From an uncultured Geobacteraceae bacterium (GTDB lineage Bacteria > Desulfobacterota > Desulfuromonadia > Geobacterales > Pseudopelobacteraceae), in the NCBI GenBank assembly GCA_903901875.1, contig CAIUSO010000091.1, positions 19,712 through 83,711 of the forward strand: a stretch of 64,000 nt of DNA, in the 5' to 3' direction. The notes under the pieces are model-generated. The model did not search any database and was not told the DNA's origin. It worked only from the letters and a program-made list of their open reading frames with translations. This document shows positions 42,029 to 53,830 of this stretch, in pieces; the first letter of the stretch is position 1, and every line of letters begins with the position of its first letter. Made by a program: the position numbers and the translations under genes.

Positions 42029-42835
42029 TTAGTTCCCCTTGGTTCCCAAGGGAGGTGACTGATCAGAGACCATCTTGTCCATCAATACCCAGTTCCGCTT
42101 GTACCCGAGGGGCGTGCCCCCATCTCTTCTGATCACATCGGTGACCTGCTTATCAATCCGCTCCTGGTCAGCCTTAAGAATTTGTATAAAGCGAAATCCG
42201 CACCGGACCCCTTCGGTATCCTGCTTTTCCCACACTGTTTCAGCCAAGGCACAAATTGGTCCCCCATGCTCTTCCAGGCCGATGAAAAACATGGAAAGGG
42301 GAGTCGGCTTCTTCTCAGGTTTGCACAACAGCCCGGCACCACCGGCACTCAGGTCTATCTCCGTTTTCACCAGGGTAAGCCCCGGCAGGACGGTGCTCTG
42401 TTTCTGGTAGTCAATGACCCGCTGCCACTCCCGGCGAAAATGGTCAAGGGGCAGGCTTCTGCACAGATGAAATATCGGTACCGTCAAAAGGGCACGGGAG
42501 TCCATACGGCGTTGAAACAGTTCCAAGGTGCCATGCATACGGAACCTGAACACATTCTCCGCGGAAACATCAATCAGATCGGCCAGCACCTGAATACCGC
42601 TCCCCAGGGCCTCACTGGTCAGCTTATAGGTAACCACTCCCCCCTGCCCCACCTTAACTCCGTGACCACCATGCACCATCAGCAACTCCAGTTCGTCCTG
42701 ACCACTGGCCGTAACAGTACCGCTCAGTGACTCATACACATCCCTGTTCCGCTCCTCAGACATATTGACCAGATAGACTCTCTGTCGCAAGGCAAAGTAA
42801 CGACAGTAGTCGCTGATGCGAGAATGATTTGACAT
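42029..42835 (-). CDS. PilZ-domain protein (YcgR-like)
   Basis: A 268-residue protein. An N-terminal YcgR-type domain (about 15-115) is followed by a PilZ domain: FQRRMDSRALLTVP (the RxxxR switch, about 113-126) and KTEIDLSAGGAGLL ((D/N)xSxxG, about 160-173). These bind c-di-GMP. YcgR relatives brake flagellar motors. Start is uncertain: 42835 (MSNHSRI) or the upstream 42883. Likely a c-di-GMP effector next to a chemotaxis cluster. Confidence 0.8.
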   Translation of the reverse strand: MSNHSRISDYCRYFALRQRVYLVNMSEERNRDVYESLSGTVTASGQDELELLMVHGGHGVKVGQGGVVTYKLTSEALGSGIQVLADLIDVSAENVFRFRMHGTLELFQRRMDSRALLTVPIFHLCRSLPLDHFRREWQRVIDYQKQSTVLPGLTLVKTEIDLSAGGAGLLCKPEKKPTPLSMFFIGLEEHGGPICALAETVWEKQDTEGVRCGFRFIQILKADQERIDKQVTDVIRRDGGTPLGYKRNWVLMDKMVSDQSPPLGTKGN

Positions 42836-42955
42836 ATATTGAAACTGTACCTCGTCTTCGTTAATAGAGAACAAACACCGCACGCCATTCCTGCACCTCC
42901 GGTCAACCGGCCAACGGTGCCGACGGTGCCGACGGGAAATGGCCGTGTGGCGATT

Positions 42956-45391
42956 CTATGACTTCCCGTCAAGAATATCACGAATTTTCTGCAAAAGCAC
43001 CCCCGGCAGGACCGGTTTTGCGACAAAAGGGACTCCGTAGTCAATACCAATCTTACCGCTGATAATGTCATGGGTGTAGCCACTGACAAAGCACCCTTTG
43101 ATTCCGGGGCGCAGAGTACTGACGCTGTCCCACACCTGTTTTCCACTCATTTTCGGCATAATTGCATCAAGGAGCACCATATCGATATCCTCTCCCTTCC
43201 GGGAAAACAGTTCAACCGCCTCGGCACCGTCAAAAGCCTGAAGAACCGTATATCCGTTCTGTTCAAGAAAACTGGTGGTCAACTCCATCAGTGACACATC
43301 GTCCTCCGCCAGCAAAATGGTTTCACTGCCCCGGGGGGCATCCACTCCCCGTTCCGCACCATACACCGTTCCGGGAGCTCCCGGGTCACTCAACGGCAGG
43401 TAGATGAAGAAGGTGGTCCCCTTTGCCGGTTCACTGACACAGCGAATAAATCCGTTGTGCTGAGCTATAATCCCATGGATCATTGAAAGACCGAGGCCGG
43501 TTCCTCTCCCCTCCTCCTTTGTGGTAAAGAAGGGTTCAAAAATCCGGTCAATCGTTTCCTTTTCCATGCCCATACCGCTATCAGTAACCTGAATCACAGC
43601 ATGATACCCAGGCTGCCCATAGCCAAACGGTGCCATGAAGCGGCCATCCAGATTTTTAGAAGAAACTGTAATACGCAGCGTCCCCCCTGATGGCATGGCA
43701 TCCCGCGCATTGGTGGCCAGATTCATGAGAACCTGCTGAATTTGGAGACGATCAACCGTCACAAATAATGGTGACGCGGGAAAAGCGGTCACAAGTTCGA
43801 TATCTTCACCGATAACCCTCCGAAGAAAATTACAATTATCGGTAATCAGCCACTCGATATCGGTACGTTCCAGATTGAAGCTCTGTTTTCTGCTAAAGGC
43901 CAGCAACCCCCTGGTAAGTTCTGCCGCCCGTGTGGTAGCCTGCAAGATATGGGAAACGTGTTCATGGGACTTTCCATCGGGTAACTCCCGCATGAGCATA
44001 TCTCCGTACCCCATAATCACGGAGAGCAGATTATTAAAATCATGGGCCACACCACCGGCAAGAAGGCCGATGGCCTCCATTTTATGGGCCTGCAGCAATT
44101 GATCCTGGAGGTGGGAGTGTTCTTCAACAACTCTGGTTTTTTCGGCAATTTCCGTTTCAAGAGAAATAGTCTGTTCCTCAAGACTGGCCTGGACCATTTC
44201 CCTCTCTTCAATTTCCTCTTCCAGCTCAATGGTTTTTTCCTGCAATGCATCCTGAATCTTCTGTCGTTCTCCTATCTCATGCTCCAGTTGAGTAGCCTTT
44301 TCAAGCAGGTCGTCCTCAACCCTTCTCCGTTCGGCAAGTTCGAGCCGCAATTGATGATTCGAAACATTCAGTTCGGACGTTCTCTTTCCTATTTCACCTT
44401 CAAGCTGCTCGTTATACTGTTGAAGAGCAGCCTTGGAAAGTTGAATGGCTCTCCATTTCTGATACATAAACCAGGCAGCACAGAAGGAGCAGAGGGCAAA
44501 AAGAACACAGAGGACTACAATTTTCCCTACTTCTCCGTACCACCCCGCCAGTTGTTCACTGACCGAACGTCCCGCATTGATATAAAAAGGATAGCGGGAA
44601 AGTTTCTGGTACGCGAAAAAACGCCGGTGAGTATCCACGCTCGCTGAATTTATGTAGGTACCGGCATATTTTCCACTGGTAACCATCTGCCGTAATTGCG
44701 GTGAAACCGTCTTACTGCCGATGGTACTACTGCCATTCTGGTTCTCCGGATAGCGAGCGATAATATCGAGATCAAAATCACGCAGGGTGATTACCCCGTT
44801 TTTTCCCAGATCAAATGTTGCAAACGTAGTAACCAGATTATCGATTGAAATGGTCGCCTGAACAACACCAGCGAATGAACCATCTCGATTATTCAAGCGT
44901 TTTCCGGCGATAAACAGCCATTTATTGGTCAGACGACCATAAACCGGCTTGGAAAAAACCAACCCCGCATCCGGTTTTCCCTTAAGCGTCATAAAGTGGC
45001 TTCGATCGGAAATATTGGTGAGAACCTTCAAAGCACCGTTTTCAGAAACAATGAGATCACCATTTGCCCGAACCACTTGAAAACCGGCCACTTCGGGGAC
45101 CCGTGAATATTGTCGAGCCATATATTCACATAAGGCAACCCAATCTATTCCCCCCCGGCTTCCCCCTCGCTCTGCTTCATCGGTGGCGGCAAGCAGCACC
45201 AGATTCGTCTTATTGATAATGCCGGACATGGTAAGTTCAAGGGCTGTTACCAGATTCTGCAGTTGGATCTCTGTCTTTCGAACATACTGCTGCTTACTCT
45301 GCATAAGGAAAAAAAATGAGAGTGAACAAATAAAAAGGTTTGCCAGAAGCACGATAGCAGACAGTCTGGCAATAAAACCACGGTTTGTCAT
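42956..45391 (-). CDS. Cache-domain hybrid sensor histidine kinase
   Basis: An 811-residue membrane kinase. TM1 about 8-28; an extracellular dCache sensor (about 30-285); TM2 (about 288-310, [20 protein letters not shown]). A long coiled coil (about 325-435) with [24 protein letters not shown] heptads. HisKA with [19 protein letters not shown] (phospho-His, about 445), HATPase ([12 protein letters not shown]), and a C-terminal REC with [11 protein letters not shown] (Asp about 740). The ligand is not predictable. Start 45391 preferred to the GTG at 45424. Confidence 0.88.
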   Translation of the reverse strand: MTNRGFIARLSAIVLLANLFICSLSFFFLMQSKQQYVRKTEIQLQNLVTALELTMSGIINKTNLVLLAATDEAERGGSRGGIDWVALCEYMARQYSRVPEVAGFQVVRANGDLIVSENGALKVLTNISDRSHFMTLKGKPDAGLVFSKPVYGRLTNKWLFIAGKRLNNRDGSFAGVVQATISIDNLVTTFATFDLGKNGVITLRDFDLDIIARYPENQNGSSTIGSKTVSPQLRQMVTSGKYAGTYINSASVDTHRRFFAYQKLSRYPFYINAGRSVSEQLAGWYGEVGKIVVLCVLFALCSFCAAWFMYQKWRAIQLSKAALQQYNEQLEGEIGKRTSELNVSNHQLRLELAERRRVEDDLLEKATQLEHEIGERQKIQDALQEKTIELEEEIEEREMVQASLEEQTISLETEIAEKTRVVEEHSHLQDQLLQAHKMEAIGLLAGGVAHDFNNLLSVIMGYGDMLMRELPDGKSHEHVSHILQATTRAAELTRGLLAFSRKQSFNLERTDIEWLITDNCNFLRRVIGEDIELVTAFPASPLFVTVDRLQIQQVLMNLATNARDAMPSGGTLRITVSSKNLDGRFMAPFGYGQPGYHAVIQVTDSGMGMEKETIDRIFEPFFTTKEEGRGTGLGLSMIHGIIAQHNGFIRCVSEPAKGTTFFIYLPLSDPGAPGTVYGAERGVDAPRGSETILLAEDDVSLMELTTSFLEQNGYTVLQAFDGAEAVELFSRKGEDIDMVLLDAIMPKMSGKQVWDSVSTLRPGIKGCFVSGYTHDIISGKIGIDYGVPFVAKPVLPGVLLQKIRDILDGKS

Positions 45392-45474
45392 GAATTTTCT
45401 CTTTATAAGTGGGGATTGAGGCACCGATTATCTTCCAATATGAGCTGTTTGGCAATACGTTTCAAACACTCGCC

Positions 45475-45684
45475 TCAAACAATCCGCACAGAGGAAGGTA
45501 CCGGTAAATCGGCCGGCATGCAGACGTGGGCGGCACAATTCGCCCTGTTGCCACAATTTTCACATACGACAGTCGGGTTACTGGTGATCTGCCCGATGAC
45601 ATCCCACTCCTGCCGACTTTCCAGTTCGCAGAGATGCCCGGAATGTTCGCTACTGGTGCAGTTTACTGGTGTATCCAATGTCAT
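45475..45684 (-). CDS. Small zinc-binding protein
   Basis: A 69-residue protein, ATG at 45684 with GAGGA just upstream. Cys/His-rich: VNCTSSEHSGHLCELE, then VVCENCGNRANCAAHVCMP (about 41-59), a likely zinc site. No family recognised. Between the Cache kinase and the first GEMM-controlled MCP, on the opposite strand to the MCP. Confidence 0.5.
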   Translation of the reverse strand: MTLDTPVNCTSSEHSGHLCELESRQEWDVIGQITSNPTVVCENCGNRANCAAHVCMPADLPVPSSVRIV

Positions 45685-45845
45685 TACGTCCTCTCTCATT
45701 AAAATTGCACACCGGGCTTCGACTCGATCCGTTCCCTGAGCCGAGTCGAAGAAAAGTTCATGCCAATTTGGAGTATAGCATAAAATGTAAAAACAGTAAT
45801 TTCTCTTTTTTAACTGTCTAAGTATTGCTACAGTGCATTTTTCCA

Positions 45846-45873
45846 TTGACTTGTTTTATTAAACATATATATT
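45846..45873 (+). promoter_or_regulatory. Promoter of the first GEMM-regulated operon
   Basis: TTGACT (45846-45851), 16 bp, TATATT (45868-45873), about 22 bp before the aptamer. The TTGAC...TATATT layout recurs at 53571 and 61954. Confidence 0.65.
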
Positions 45874-45895
45874 AACAAAATCAAAATATTCTCTC

Positions 45896-45972
45896 TGAAA
45901 AACGCAAACCCTGGGCAACCTGGGGACGCAAAGCCACGAGTCCACCATTACTTGGATAGTCGGGTTACCGAA
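45896..45972 (+). promoter_or_regulatory. GEMM-I cyclic-dinucleotide riboswitch aptamer
   Basis: Matches the GEMM-I layout: GCAAACC, then a P2 stem CCTGG/CCTGG capped by a GCAA (GNRA) tetraloop, the conserved GGGACGCAAAGCC (about 45923-45935), a P3 stem (CGAGTCC with GGATAGTCG) and closing GGGTTACCG. The base before GCAAACC, equal to G20 of the Vibrio Vc2 aptamer, is C (45903), not G or A. G there selects c-di-GMP and A favours cGAMP in known switches. The aptamer precedes a terminator and an MCP gene. Confidence 0.9.
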
Positions 45973-45984
45973 AAGAATGCCTGT

Positions 45985-46016
45985 AAACCCTTCGGTCCAG
46001 CGGCGAGGGGTTTTTA
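45985..46016 (+). terminator. Expression-platform terminator of GEMM switch 1
   Basis: AAACCCTTCG (45985-45994) pairs with CGAGGGGTTT (46004-46013), ten pairs with one G-T, followed by TTTATT. Ligand binding would shift its formation and so control the MCP downstream. Confidence 0.8.
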
Positions 46017-46053
46017 TTTAATTTCGAGTCAATCATCTGACAAGGAGGTCGAG

Positions 46054-47706
46054 ATGTCGCAAGACAATCACATTTCACGTTTCAGCATCACCCAGCAGGT
46101 ATCGTTTCTGGCCGGACTATTTCTGGCCGGGTTTGCCATATTCATTGCTTTGTCGACGTTCGTTATTGCCAAAGCCTCCGTCAATGGCCCGGTGTACGCT
46201 AAAATTGTTCAGGGTAAAGATCTGGTTGCCGACATCCTTCCCCCACCCGAATATGTCATTGAGTCCTACCTGGGAACATTCCAGGCCCTGGAGGAGACAG
46301 ATGGTGCCAAGATCGACGAACATATCAAGAATTTTACCCGGCTCCGCAAGGAGTTCGAGGAACGCCAGGATTACTGGAAAAAAGATTTGTCCGATGGCGA
46401 AGCAAAGGCACTCCTGACCGGCGTGGCTGCCCAGACGGCACGTGATTTTTTCACCTCCGCCGAAAAGGATTTCTTTCCCGCATTGAAAAAAGGTGATATT
46501 GCCACAGCCCGCACCATCCAGCATGACGTGCTAACCCCCCTCTACTCCCGGCACCGTGCGGCAATTGACAAGATCGTCACCATCAGTAACGCCCATAATG
46601 ACAAGATTGAAAAGGAAACCGCCACCCTCCTCAGCTCATACAACTGGCTCATGTTCGCCGTGGTACTGGTGGTGTTAATTTTATCAGCTATTATCTCGGT
46701 GGCGGTAATACGCAGTATCCATAAAACCATTACCACCTGTGCAGGCATTACCGATGCCATCGCCCATGGTAACCTGACGGTGACCGTCCCTGACGGAGGA
46801 AACGGCTCCATCAAAGTACTGCTTCTGAGTCTATCCACCATGACCGTTTTTTTACGGGAACTGATTACCAACACCATGGATGTTTCCAATAATATCGCCT
46901 CTGCCTCCAACCAGCTCCATGCAACGTCAAGCCAGATAGCGACGGGCGCAGAGGAAGTTGCCAACCAGACATCAACCCTGGCAACCGCCAGCGAGGAAAT
47001 GTCCGCCACCAGTGGCGAGATTGCCCGTAACTGCTCAATGGCAGCGCAAGCATCCCACCAGACAACCGATTCCGCCGATGCCGGAGCACGGGTGGTGAGC
47101 GAGACCATCGGCGGCATGAGCGTTATTGCGGACCGGGTTCGCCAGACATCGGTAACCATTGAGGCGCTGGGAACCCGCTCAGAGCAGATTGGTGCCATCA
47201 TCGGTACCATTGAGGACATTGCCGACCAGACCAACCTGCTTGCCCTGAACGCTGCCATTGAGGCGGCGCGGGCAGGTGAACAGGGGAGAGGCTTTGCCGT
47301 GGTTGCAGACGAAGTTCGTGCCCTTGCCGAGCGAACCACCAAGGCGACCAAAGAGATCGGTGAAATGATCAAGGCCATCCAAAATGAGACCAGATCGGCA
47401 GTTAATGCCATGGAAGAAGGGGTCAATGAGGTTGAAAAGGGGGCCAAGTCATCCCAGCAGTCAGGCAATGCCCTTGAAGAGATACGGATCCGCATCAGCG
47501 AGGTTACTACGCAGATCAACCAGATTGCCACCGCCGCCGAAGAGCAGACCGCGACCACCAGTGAAGTCACCAACAACATTCAGCATGTTATCGACATCGT
47601 TCACCAGACCGCCCGTGGTGCTGAAGAGACAGCGGAGGCAGCATCTCTGCTGGCCAGGCAGGCCCAGCAATTACAGTCTATCATTGGCAGATTCCGCGTA
47701 TCCTGA
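46054..47706 (+). CDS. Methyl-accepting chemotaxis protein under GEMM control
   Basis: A 550-residue receptor. TM1 about 18-40; periplasmic four-helix-bundle type sensor (about 41-195) with [18 protein letters not shown]2 about 200-222; HAMP (about 225-275); signalling domain with the hairpin tip [20 protein letters not shown] then [20 protein letters not shown]. It ends at a normal C terminus without a CheR-binding pentapeptide. Start at 46054 has AAGGAGG upstream. Levels are likely set by the riboswitch. Followed by a REC protein 58 bp on. Confidence 0.93.
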   Translation: MSQDNHISRFSITQQVSFLAGLFLAGFAIFIALSTFVIAKASVNGPVYAKIVQGKDLVADILPPPEYVIESYLGTFQALEETDGAKIDEHIKNFTRLRKEFEERQDYWKKDLSDGEAKALLTGVAAQTARDFFTSAEKDFFPALKKGDIATARTIQHDVLTPLYSRHRAAIDKIVTISNAHNDKIEKETATLLSSYNWLMFAVVLVVLILSAIISVAVIRSIHKTITTCAGITDAIAHGNLTVTVPDGGNGSIKVLLLSLSTMTVFLRELITNTMDVSNNIASASNQLHATSSQIATGAEEVANQTSTLATASEEMSATSGEIARNCSMAAQASHQTTDSADAGARVVSETIGGMSVIADRVRQTSVTIEALGTRSEQIGAIIGTIEDIADQTNLLALNAAIEAARAGEQGRGFAVVADEVRALAERTTKATKEIGEMIKAIQNETRSAVNAMEEGVNEVEKGAKSSQQSGNALEEIRIRISEVTTQINQIATAAEEQTATTSEVTNNIQHVIDIVHQTARGAEETAEAASLLARQAQQLQSIIGRFRVS

Positions 47707-47763
47707 CCACGCAACAGGCAGGAATAGCATACTTAATTATCCCGCATTGGCGAGGAGGTACCC

Positions 47764-48135
47764 ATGGCACGCATACTGGTAATAGATGACAACCAGGATA
47801 TTCATCTGATACTGGATGAGGTCCTCACCGAAGATGGCCATGTTGTCGATTGCGCCGATGATGGAATGATCGGCCTGGGGATGACCGAAAAAGTCCGGTA
47901 CGAGATAATTATTACGGATATTATCATGCCGAACATGGATGGTATTGAGGTCATTACAGAAATCAAGAGAAGAAGCCCTGACGTAAAAATAATCGCCATG
48001 ACCGGGGGATCCCAGAAGCTTGACAAGAGCCTGATAACCAGTATTGCCAAAGCCATGCATGTGGAGAAGGTCATCGGGAAACCCCTTGATTTGGATGAAC
48101 TGCGGACAACGGTCCGTGACATTCTTGGCAGCTGA
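47764..48135 (+). CDS. Single-domain response regulator (REC)
   Basis: A 123-residue receiver: ILVIDDNQDIHLIL (acidic pair), phospho-acceptor Asp in IIITDIIMPNMDG (about 57), Thr in IAMTGG and Lys in VIGKPLD. No output domain, so CheY- or Spo0F-like. Starts 58 bp after the MCP and lies 20 bp before the hybrid kinase, probably one operon under the GEMM switch. Confidence 0.9.
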   Translation: MARILVIDDNQDIHLILDEVLTEDGHVVDCADDGMIGLGMTEKVRYEIIITDIIMPNMDGIEVITEIKRRSPDVKIIAMTGGSQKLDKSLITSIAKAMHVEKVIGKPLDLDELRTTVRDILGS

Positions 48136-48154
48136 CGCGACGGGGTATGTTCTA

Positions 48155-51100
48155 ATGAAACCGCCACCCCGAACTTCATTTTTCACTGTTCTCCTCTCCC
48201 TTACCCTGTGCCTGCTCTGCTCCGTTCCCGGTGCCTCGGCTGCTGAAAAAGTTACTCTCCAGCTCAAGTGGATTCACCAATTCCAGTTTGCCGGATATTA
48301 TGCAGCGGTTGCCCAGGGTTACTATCGGGATGCCGGGCTGGATGTGACCATCCTCCCCGCCACACCGGGCGAGGATCCGACCAGTTCGGTCATTGACGGC
48401 AAAGCCCAATACGGTGTAGGAACCAGCAGTCTGCTGCTGCTCCGCAATGCGGGAAAGCCGGTCGTGACCCTGGCGGTCATTCTGCAACACTCCCCCTATC
48501 TGCTCTTGACCGGAGAAATCTCCGGGAACCAGACCATCCATTCCCTCGTCGGCAAGCGCCTGATGCTGGAGCATCAGGCCGATGAAGTGGTGGCATACCT
48601 GAAAAACGAGGGATTACCCCTTGAAAAGATGCGGATGCTTCCGCACAGCTTCAACATCCACGATTTAATTGATGGCAAGGTAGACGTCATATCGGGCTAT
48701 GCAACAGACGATCCCGACATCCTTGACCGGGCCGGCTTTCACTACCATGCCTATTCTCCCCGCTCCGCCGGCATCGATTTCTACGGCGACAACCTGTTTA
48801 CCACCGAAAAAGAGCTGAAGGATCACCCTGCCAGGGCCAGGGCCTTCCGGGAAGCGAGCCTGAAAGGGTGGCACTACGCACTGGACCACAGTGATGAGAT
48901 TATTGATCTGATCATCGCCCGGTACTCACCAAAAGCCGATCGTGACCATTTGAAGTACGAAGCCCGCCAGATACGGCAACTGATGCAGCCCGACCTGATA
49001 GAAATAGGCTACAGCAACCCGGGGCGTTGGCGACATATTGCCGAGATCTATGCTGATCTGGGTATGTTACCGAAAAATGTCAATCTCCAGAACTTCATCT
49101 TTGACCCCAACCCGGACCATGGCAGGGCCCTGATCTACCGGACCGCCTCCGCACTGCTGGCCCTTGTCCTCATCGTGATAGTCGGCCGATTGGTACTCAC
49201 TTCCCGTCGCCTGAAGCGAAGTGAAGCCCGGATACGTGAACAGTTAGCCGAAATAAGCCTGATAAACTCCTCCCTTGAGGATCAGGTAACAAAACGGACC
49301 GCTGAGATAGAAAGTGCCAACGTACTGCTCCAGCTCTTCATGAAGTATTCCCCGGTCTACACCTTTATTCAGGAATCATCTGCCGAAGACAGCCGCGTGT
49401 TGCTCTCCAGCGAAAACTACCAGCAACTGCTGGGCATACCCGGTTCGGAGATGGTCGGCAAATCGATCTCGGAAATGTTCCCCCCCGAACTGGCGACAAA
49501 AATAATCTCCGATAACTGGGAAGTTATCCGTAGTGGCAAGGTATCGAAATTGGTTGAGAGTTTTAACGGAAATGTCTACTACAGCATCAAGTTCCCCATT
49601 GAGCAGGGGGGAAAAACCCTGCTGGCCGGTTACACCATCGACATCACCGAGCAGAAACAGTTGGAAATGGAACTGCAACGTAAGAACAGTCAGCTGGCCA
49701 TGGCCACCCACCTGGCTAAAATAGTCCCCTGGGAACTGGACGTGACCCGGCTCGAATTTATCTTCAATGACCAGTTTTACACTCTCTACGACACCACCGC
49801 CGAACAGGAGGGGGGGTATACCATGCCGGCTGAGACTTTTATCCGGGAATTCAGCCATCCGGATGATGCTCACCTCATTCAACAGCATATCGAACAAGTT
49901 TTTGCCCCCGGCAGCTCCATTACCCAGGTGGAAATCGATCACCGGGTTATTTCCCGTGCCGGTATCATTCATAATGCGGTAACACGGGTGAACGTCGAGC
50001 GTGACGGTCAGAACAAGGTCATGGGCGTCTATGGGTATAACCAGGATATCACCGTCCGAAAACAGATGGAGCTGGATTTGCAAAAGGCCCTGACGGCGGC
50101 AGAGGCGGCAAACCGTGCCAAGAGCCTCTTTCTCTCTAACATGAGCCATGAGATCCGAACCCCGCTCAACGCCGTTATCGGCTATTCGGCCCTGATGCTG
50201 AATCACCCCCATCCCCCGCTCCAGCGGGACTACCTGGGTAAGATCCACACATCCGGCAAGCTGTTACTTAACATTGTCAATGATATTCTCGATTTTTCAA
50301 AAATCGAGTCCGGCAATCTTACCCTTGAGCAGACCACCTTCAAGACCGCTGTCGTTATCGACAATGTTCTTGGCATGGTGCAACAGAACTCCCGTGAAAA
50401 AGGGCTTTCCGTTCGGGCGGATAGTGGGGCTGCAATTGCGTCCTGCCTGGTCGGAGACCCCCATCGCCTGGCACAGATTCTTGCCAATCTGCTGAGTAAC
50501 GCGGTCAAATTCACCTTACAAGGTGAAATTGTGCTTACGGCACAGTTGCTACAGCAACAGGGCGAACGCCAGCAGCTGCAGTTTTCCATACGGGATACCG
50601 GAATCGGGCTTTCGCCAGAGCAGCGGGGCAAACTGTTCCTCCCCTTTACCCAGGCAGATGACAGCACCACCCGGAATTTTGGCGGTACCGGCCTTGGATT
50701 GTCAATTTCCAAGCAGTTGGTGGAGTTGATGGGCGGTACGATCTGGTGTGAAAGCACGGAGGGAGTGGGAAGCACCTTCAGTTTTACCGCCTGGTTTGGC
50801 ATCGGAAAAGCCGGTAATGTAGATCCGTTTACCGTTGACGGCACCCTGTTCACAGTGGATATATGCTCCTCGTATGACTTCACGGGACGTCGGGTGCTGC
50901 TGGTGGAAGACAACCAGACCAACCAGATGCTTGCCATCGAATTACTGAAAGAAACAGGCATAGAGATTGAGGTTGCCGGGAACGGTCAGGAAGCGGTGAC
51001 CAAAATCTGTGGCAGCCCCCTCCCGTTTGATCTGGTCTTGATGGATATCCAGATGCCGATTATGGACGGCTTTGAAGCGACCCGCCAGATCAGACAGGAT

Positions 51101-51736
51101 GGTCGCTTTGGCACCCTGCCGATCATTGCCATGACAGCCCACGCCATGGAAGAGGAGCAGCACAGAATCCTCCAGGCCGGTATGGATGTTCATATATCCA
51201 AACCAATTGACATTGCGAACCTTCTGCGGGTCATGGACCTGTTTCTCAACAGGCAGACACCCACCACATCTCCCGTCGGCAGTAATCAGGAACACCAGGA
51301 ACCCGCAGCGACCATGCACGCGACCACACCGACGGTCAGCAGCGACTCTCAGAATATGCCCTATTCAGACATCCCCGGATTAAACGTTACCGAAGCACTG
51401 TTACGATTAAGCGGGAAAGTCAAGCTCTATGACAAGCTCCTCCGCTCATTTGTCACGAATTGGGGGGGCATTACACCGGCCATAGAGGAAGCACTGCAGA
51501 GGGGAGAGAGGGAACTGGCATCCCGTCACGCCCATTCAATCAAGGGCAGTGCCGGAACCATCGGTGCCGGAGAGTTGGAATTACGGGCTCAAGCACTTGA
51601 AACGGCTATCAACGACGATGTGCCCGCTGAAATCATTTCATCGATCCAGCTCCACACATTTTCAGTGGAGCTGGATCGACTGGTAGAAGAAATTCAGGAG
51701 AAAGTGCTCTGTCATCCGTGTGAGCCTAAAGCCTGA
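48155..51736 (+). CDS. NMT1/PAS hybrid sensor kinase with REC and HPt
   Basis: A 1193-residue multidomain kinase. Signal peptide about 1-29; NMT1/THI5-like periplasmic binding domain (about 30-320, [20 protein letters not shown]); TM about 325-347; two PAS domains (about 400-640); HisKA with [17 protein letters not shown] (phospho-His near 667); HATPase (GTGLGLSIS near 843); REC ([11 protein letters not shown], Asp near 961); HPt ([10 protein letters not shown], His near 1124). The binding fold suggests it senses a small solute such as a pyrimidine, sulfonate or bicarbonate analogue. Its 3' end overlaps the convergent MCP by 11 bp. Confidence 0.92.
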   Translation: MKPPPRTSFFTVLLSLTLCLLCSVPGASAAEKVTLQLKWIHQFQFAGYYAAVAQGYYRDAGLDVTILPATPGEDPTSSVIDGKAQYGVGTSSLLLLRNAGKPVVTLAVILQHSPYLLLTGEISGNQTIHSLVGKRLMLEHQADEVVAYLKNEGLPLEKMRMLPHSFNIHDLIDGKVDVISGYATDDPDILDRAGFHYHAYSPRSAGIDFYGDNLFTTEKELKDHPARARAFREASLKGWHYALDHSDEIIDLIIARYSPKADRDHLKYEARQIRQLMQPDLIEIGYSNPGRWRHIAEIYADLGMLPKNVNLQNFIFDPNPDHGRALIYRTASALLALVLIVIVGRLVLTSRRLKRSEARIREQLAEISLINSSLEDQVTKRTAEIESANVLLQLFMKYSPVYTFIQESSAEDSRVLLSSENYQQLLGIPGSEMVGKSISEMFPPELATKIISDNWEVIRSGKVSKLVESFNGNVYYSIKFPIEQGGKTLLAGYTIDITEQKQLEMELQRKNSQLAMATHLAKIVPWELDVTRLEFIFNDQFYTLYDTTAEQEGGYTMPAETFIREFSHPDDAHLIQQHIEQVFAPGSSITQVEIDHRVISRAGIIHNAVTRVNVERDGQNKVMGVYGYNQDITVRKQMELDLQKALTAAEAANRAKSLFLSNMSHEIRTPLNAVIGYSALMLNHPHPPLQRDYLGKIHTSGKLLLNIVNDILDFSKIESGNLTLEQTTFKTAVVIDNVLGMVQQNSREKGLSVRADSGAAIASCLVGDPHRLAQILANLLSNAVKFTLQGEIVLTAQLLQQQGERQQLQFSIRDTGIGLSPEQRGKLFLPFTQADDSTTRNFGGTGLGLSISKQLVELMGGTIWCESTEGVGSTFSFTAWFGIGKAGNVDPFTVDGTLFTVDICSSYDFTGRRVLLVEDNQTNQMLAIELLKETGIEIEVAGNGQEAVTKICGSPLPFDLVLMDIQMPIMDGFEATRQIRQDGRFGTLPIIAMTAHAMEEEQHRILQAGMDVHISKPIDIANLLRVMDLFLNRQTPTTSPVGSNQEHQEPAATMHATTPTVSSDSQNMPYSDIPGLNVTEALLRLSGKVKLYDKLLRSFVTNWGGITPAIEEALQRGERELASRHAHSIKGSAGTIGAGELELRAQALETAINDDVPAEIISSIQLHTFSVELDRLVEEIQEKVLCHPCEPKA

Positions 51737-53357
51737 ACTGCCCCACAAGCTTCTTCAGTACTTCCGCATTGCCATGGAGCTGTGTTGCAGCGGTGGCGGA
51801 TTCCTGGGCACCATGGGACGTTTGCATCACCACATCGGTGATCTGGTGCATATTGGAAGAAATTTCGCTGGTGGTTGCAGTTTGTTCTTCGGCGGCAGTG
51901 GCAATCTGATTGACCTGGGTTGCCACGTCACTGATCTGCTGTAAAATATCCTTCAGGGCATGGCCCGACTTCTCTGCCTCCACCGTTCCCGCTTCAACCT
52001 GGCTCACCCCCTGCTCCATGGCGGCGACGGCACCCTTGGTCTCGCTCTGGATAGCCTTGATCATTTCACCTATTTCCCGTGTTGCCCGTGTAGTCCGTTC
52101 GGCAAGAGCACGGACTTCATCGGCAACGACGGCAAAGCCCCTCCCCTGTTCACCGGCACGGGCCGCTTCGATGGCGGCATTCAAGGCCAGCAAGTTGGTC
52201 TGATCGGCAATATCTTCAATGGTACCGATGATGGCACCGATCTGGTCCGAACGCTCCCCAAGACTGGCAACCGTTCGGGCGGATTCCTGAACCCTGTCGG
52301 CTATCTGCCCCATCACCGTAACGGTTCTAGCCACAACGGCAACGCCACTTTGGGCCGAAAACGATGCCCGCTGGGCACCTTCGGCAGCCATTTGGCAGTT
52401 CTGGGCAATATCGCCCGAGGTGGCGGACATCTCTTCACCGGCGGTGGCTACCGTTGATGACTGGGCCGCAACCTCTTCGGCCCCGGTGGCTATCTGCACG
52501 GCGGTTGATTGAAGCTGGCTGGAAGCCGAAGCAACCTGATGGGAGGTTTCGGTAACATCAAGTAATATGGTACGCAGATTGTTGATAACCTTGCGGGAAG
52601 CTTCGGCGAGATGCCCTATTTCATCATCTCCCGTCAAGGTAATTGTCACCGTCAGATCGCCCTCAGCCAGCTTCTCGTTGATTCTGACAAGCTCTGCAAT
52701 CGGCAGGGTAATACTCCGAACAATAAAAACCGCCAACAGTGCCGAGAGGGCGATTGCCATCAGCAGCATCACGATGACGACAATCCGTGCCTGGGACACC
52801 AGGTGGTCAGCTTCAGAACCCAGCATCTCCATCTCTTTCCCCTGGTACTCGATCATCTTCTCAAGTGAATCAAGGTAGGCACTCTGGGTCTTACGCACAC
52901 TGGTCATCAACTCGACGCCGGCCCTCTCCTTTTGTCCCTGTTCGATAAGGGACAGGATCAGTTTTTGCGACTCTATATAAGCCAGACGCCCCTCACTGAT
53001 CGTTTTGAGCAGAACAATGCCTTTATCGTCCTTGACCACCGTGGTCAGTTGGTCAAGGCGCTTTGCAATAGCCTCCCTCGCCTCAACTACCCGCTTGCCC
53101 TCTTTCCCGGCAACATCCGGATCGGTCGTAATCACCATGTTCCGGAGAGCACGGGCTATAACGTTTACCTGCCCCTTTGTATCATTGAGCATCACCGTTT
53201 TCGGCCATTTATCACGGACCAGTATCCCGACCTTCTCATCCAGCAAGCCAAAACGCTGGATTGAATAGCCACCAACAATGATTAACAAACCTACGATTAC
53301 CGCAAACGCAGTACCGAGACGCACACCTATGGTTACGCTTGAGCTTTTCAAAATCAT
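51726..53357 (-). CDS. Methyl-accepting chemotaxis protein (4HB type)
   Basis: A 543-residue receptor. TM1 about 9-30; a four-helix-bundle sensor (about 31-190, with [20 protein letters not shown]); TM2 about 190-212; HAMP (about 213-265); signalling domain with [20 protein letters not shown] followed by [20 protein letters not shown]. The signalling part is nearly identical to that of the GEMM-controlled MCP at 46054, suggesting recent duplication or shared array. No riboswitch is visible before it. Confidence 0.93.
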   Translation of the reverse strand: MILKSSSVTIGVRLGTAFAVIVGLLIIVGGYSIQRFGLLDEKVGILVRDKWPKTVMLNDTKGQVNVIARALRNMVITTDPDVAGKEGKRVVEAREAIAKRLDQLTTVVKDDKGIVLLKTISEGRLAYIESQKLILSLIEQGQKERAGVELMTSVRKTQSAYLDSLEKMIEYQGKEMEMLGSEADHLVSQARIVVIVMLLMAIALSALLAVFIVRSITLPIAELVRINEKLAEGDLTVTITLTGDDEIGHLAEASRKVINNLRTILLDVTETSHQVASASSQLQSTAVQIATGAEEVAAQSSTVATAGEEMSATSGDIAQNCQMAAEGAQRASFSAQSGVAVVARTVTVMGQIADRVQESARTVASLGERSDQIGAIIGTIEDIADQTNLLALNAAIEAARAGEQGRGFAVVADEVRALAERTTRATREIGEMIKAIQSETKGAVAAMEQGVSQVEAGTVEAEKSGHALKDILQQISDVATQVNQIATAAEEQTATTSEISSNMHQITDVVMQTSHGAQESATAATQLHGNAEVLKKLVGQFRL

Positions 53358-53570
53358 CCTCCTCTAACATTATTAAAACATTCGAATTAATTTAACGTAT
53401 AATGTATCAAATACTAAAATATCATGGGGTGACGGACAATTCTACATTTTTTTATGTGGCTATCTCCGTCTGATGCAAATAAGGGTTGGTATGTACGGAG
53501 AGACTATCCCAGGAATCAAACCGTTAGCACCAGCTTTCTGTACACATATGGTCATTACGCCCATTAACCC

Positions 53571-53600
53571 TTGACATGAAGCACCACAGCCAGCTATATT
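53571..53600 (+). promoter_or_regulatory. Promoter of the second GEMM-regulated gene
   Basis: TTGACA (53571-53576), 18 bp, TATATT (53595-53600), about 22 bp before the aptamer. Near-consensus sigma-70 sites. Confidence 0.7.
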
Positions 53601-53621
53601 ATTTCGCAAAACACTGTTCCT

Positions 53622-53697
53622 CTCTGGAAAAGGCAAACTCAAGGTAACTTGGGGACGCAAAGCCACGAGTCCTTAGTATCTGGATAGTCGGGTTGTC
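53622..53697 (+). promoter_or_regulatory. GEMM-I cyclic-dinucleotide riboswitch aptamer, copy 2
   Basis: GGCAAAC (from 53632), P2 stem CAAG/CTTG with a GTAA (GNRA) tetraloop, conserved GGGGACGCAAAGCC (about 53651-53664), P3 (CGAGTCC with GGATAGTCG) and a closing GGGTTGTC. The base at the Vc2 G20 position is G (53632), the c-di-GMP-type residue, unlike copy 1. Upstream of a heme-containing MCP. Confidence 0.9.
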
Positions 53698-53711
53698 AAA
53701 AGTGGGTTATC

Positions 53712-53747
53712 AAAACCCTTTACTCATCTGGATGGAGGGTTTTTTTG
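53712..53747 (+). terminator. Expression-platform terminator of GEMM switch 2
   Basis: AAAACCCT (53712-53719) pairs with AGGGTTTT (53736-53743), followed by T residues. An upstream GGGTT (about 53704-53708) can instead pair with AACCC, a possible antiterminator. Confidence 0.8.
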
Positions 53748-53830
53748 CGTCCAACATACCATTATAGCGTGCATAATTTATTTTACGACAGATCGTTACT
53801 TCATTTCACGTCCCTGTTCCTGGAGTTATC

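Noticed and set aside
46542..47579. 345-codon minus-strand frame
   Set aside because: Opposite the first MCP; Ser/Ala-rich product is an artefact of MCP codon pattern.
49376..50248. 290-codon minus-strand frame
   Set aside because: Antisense to the hybrid kinase PAS/HisKA region.
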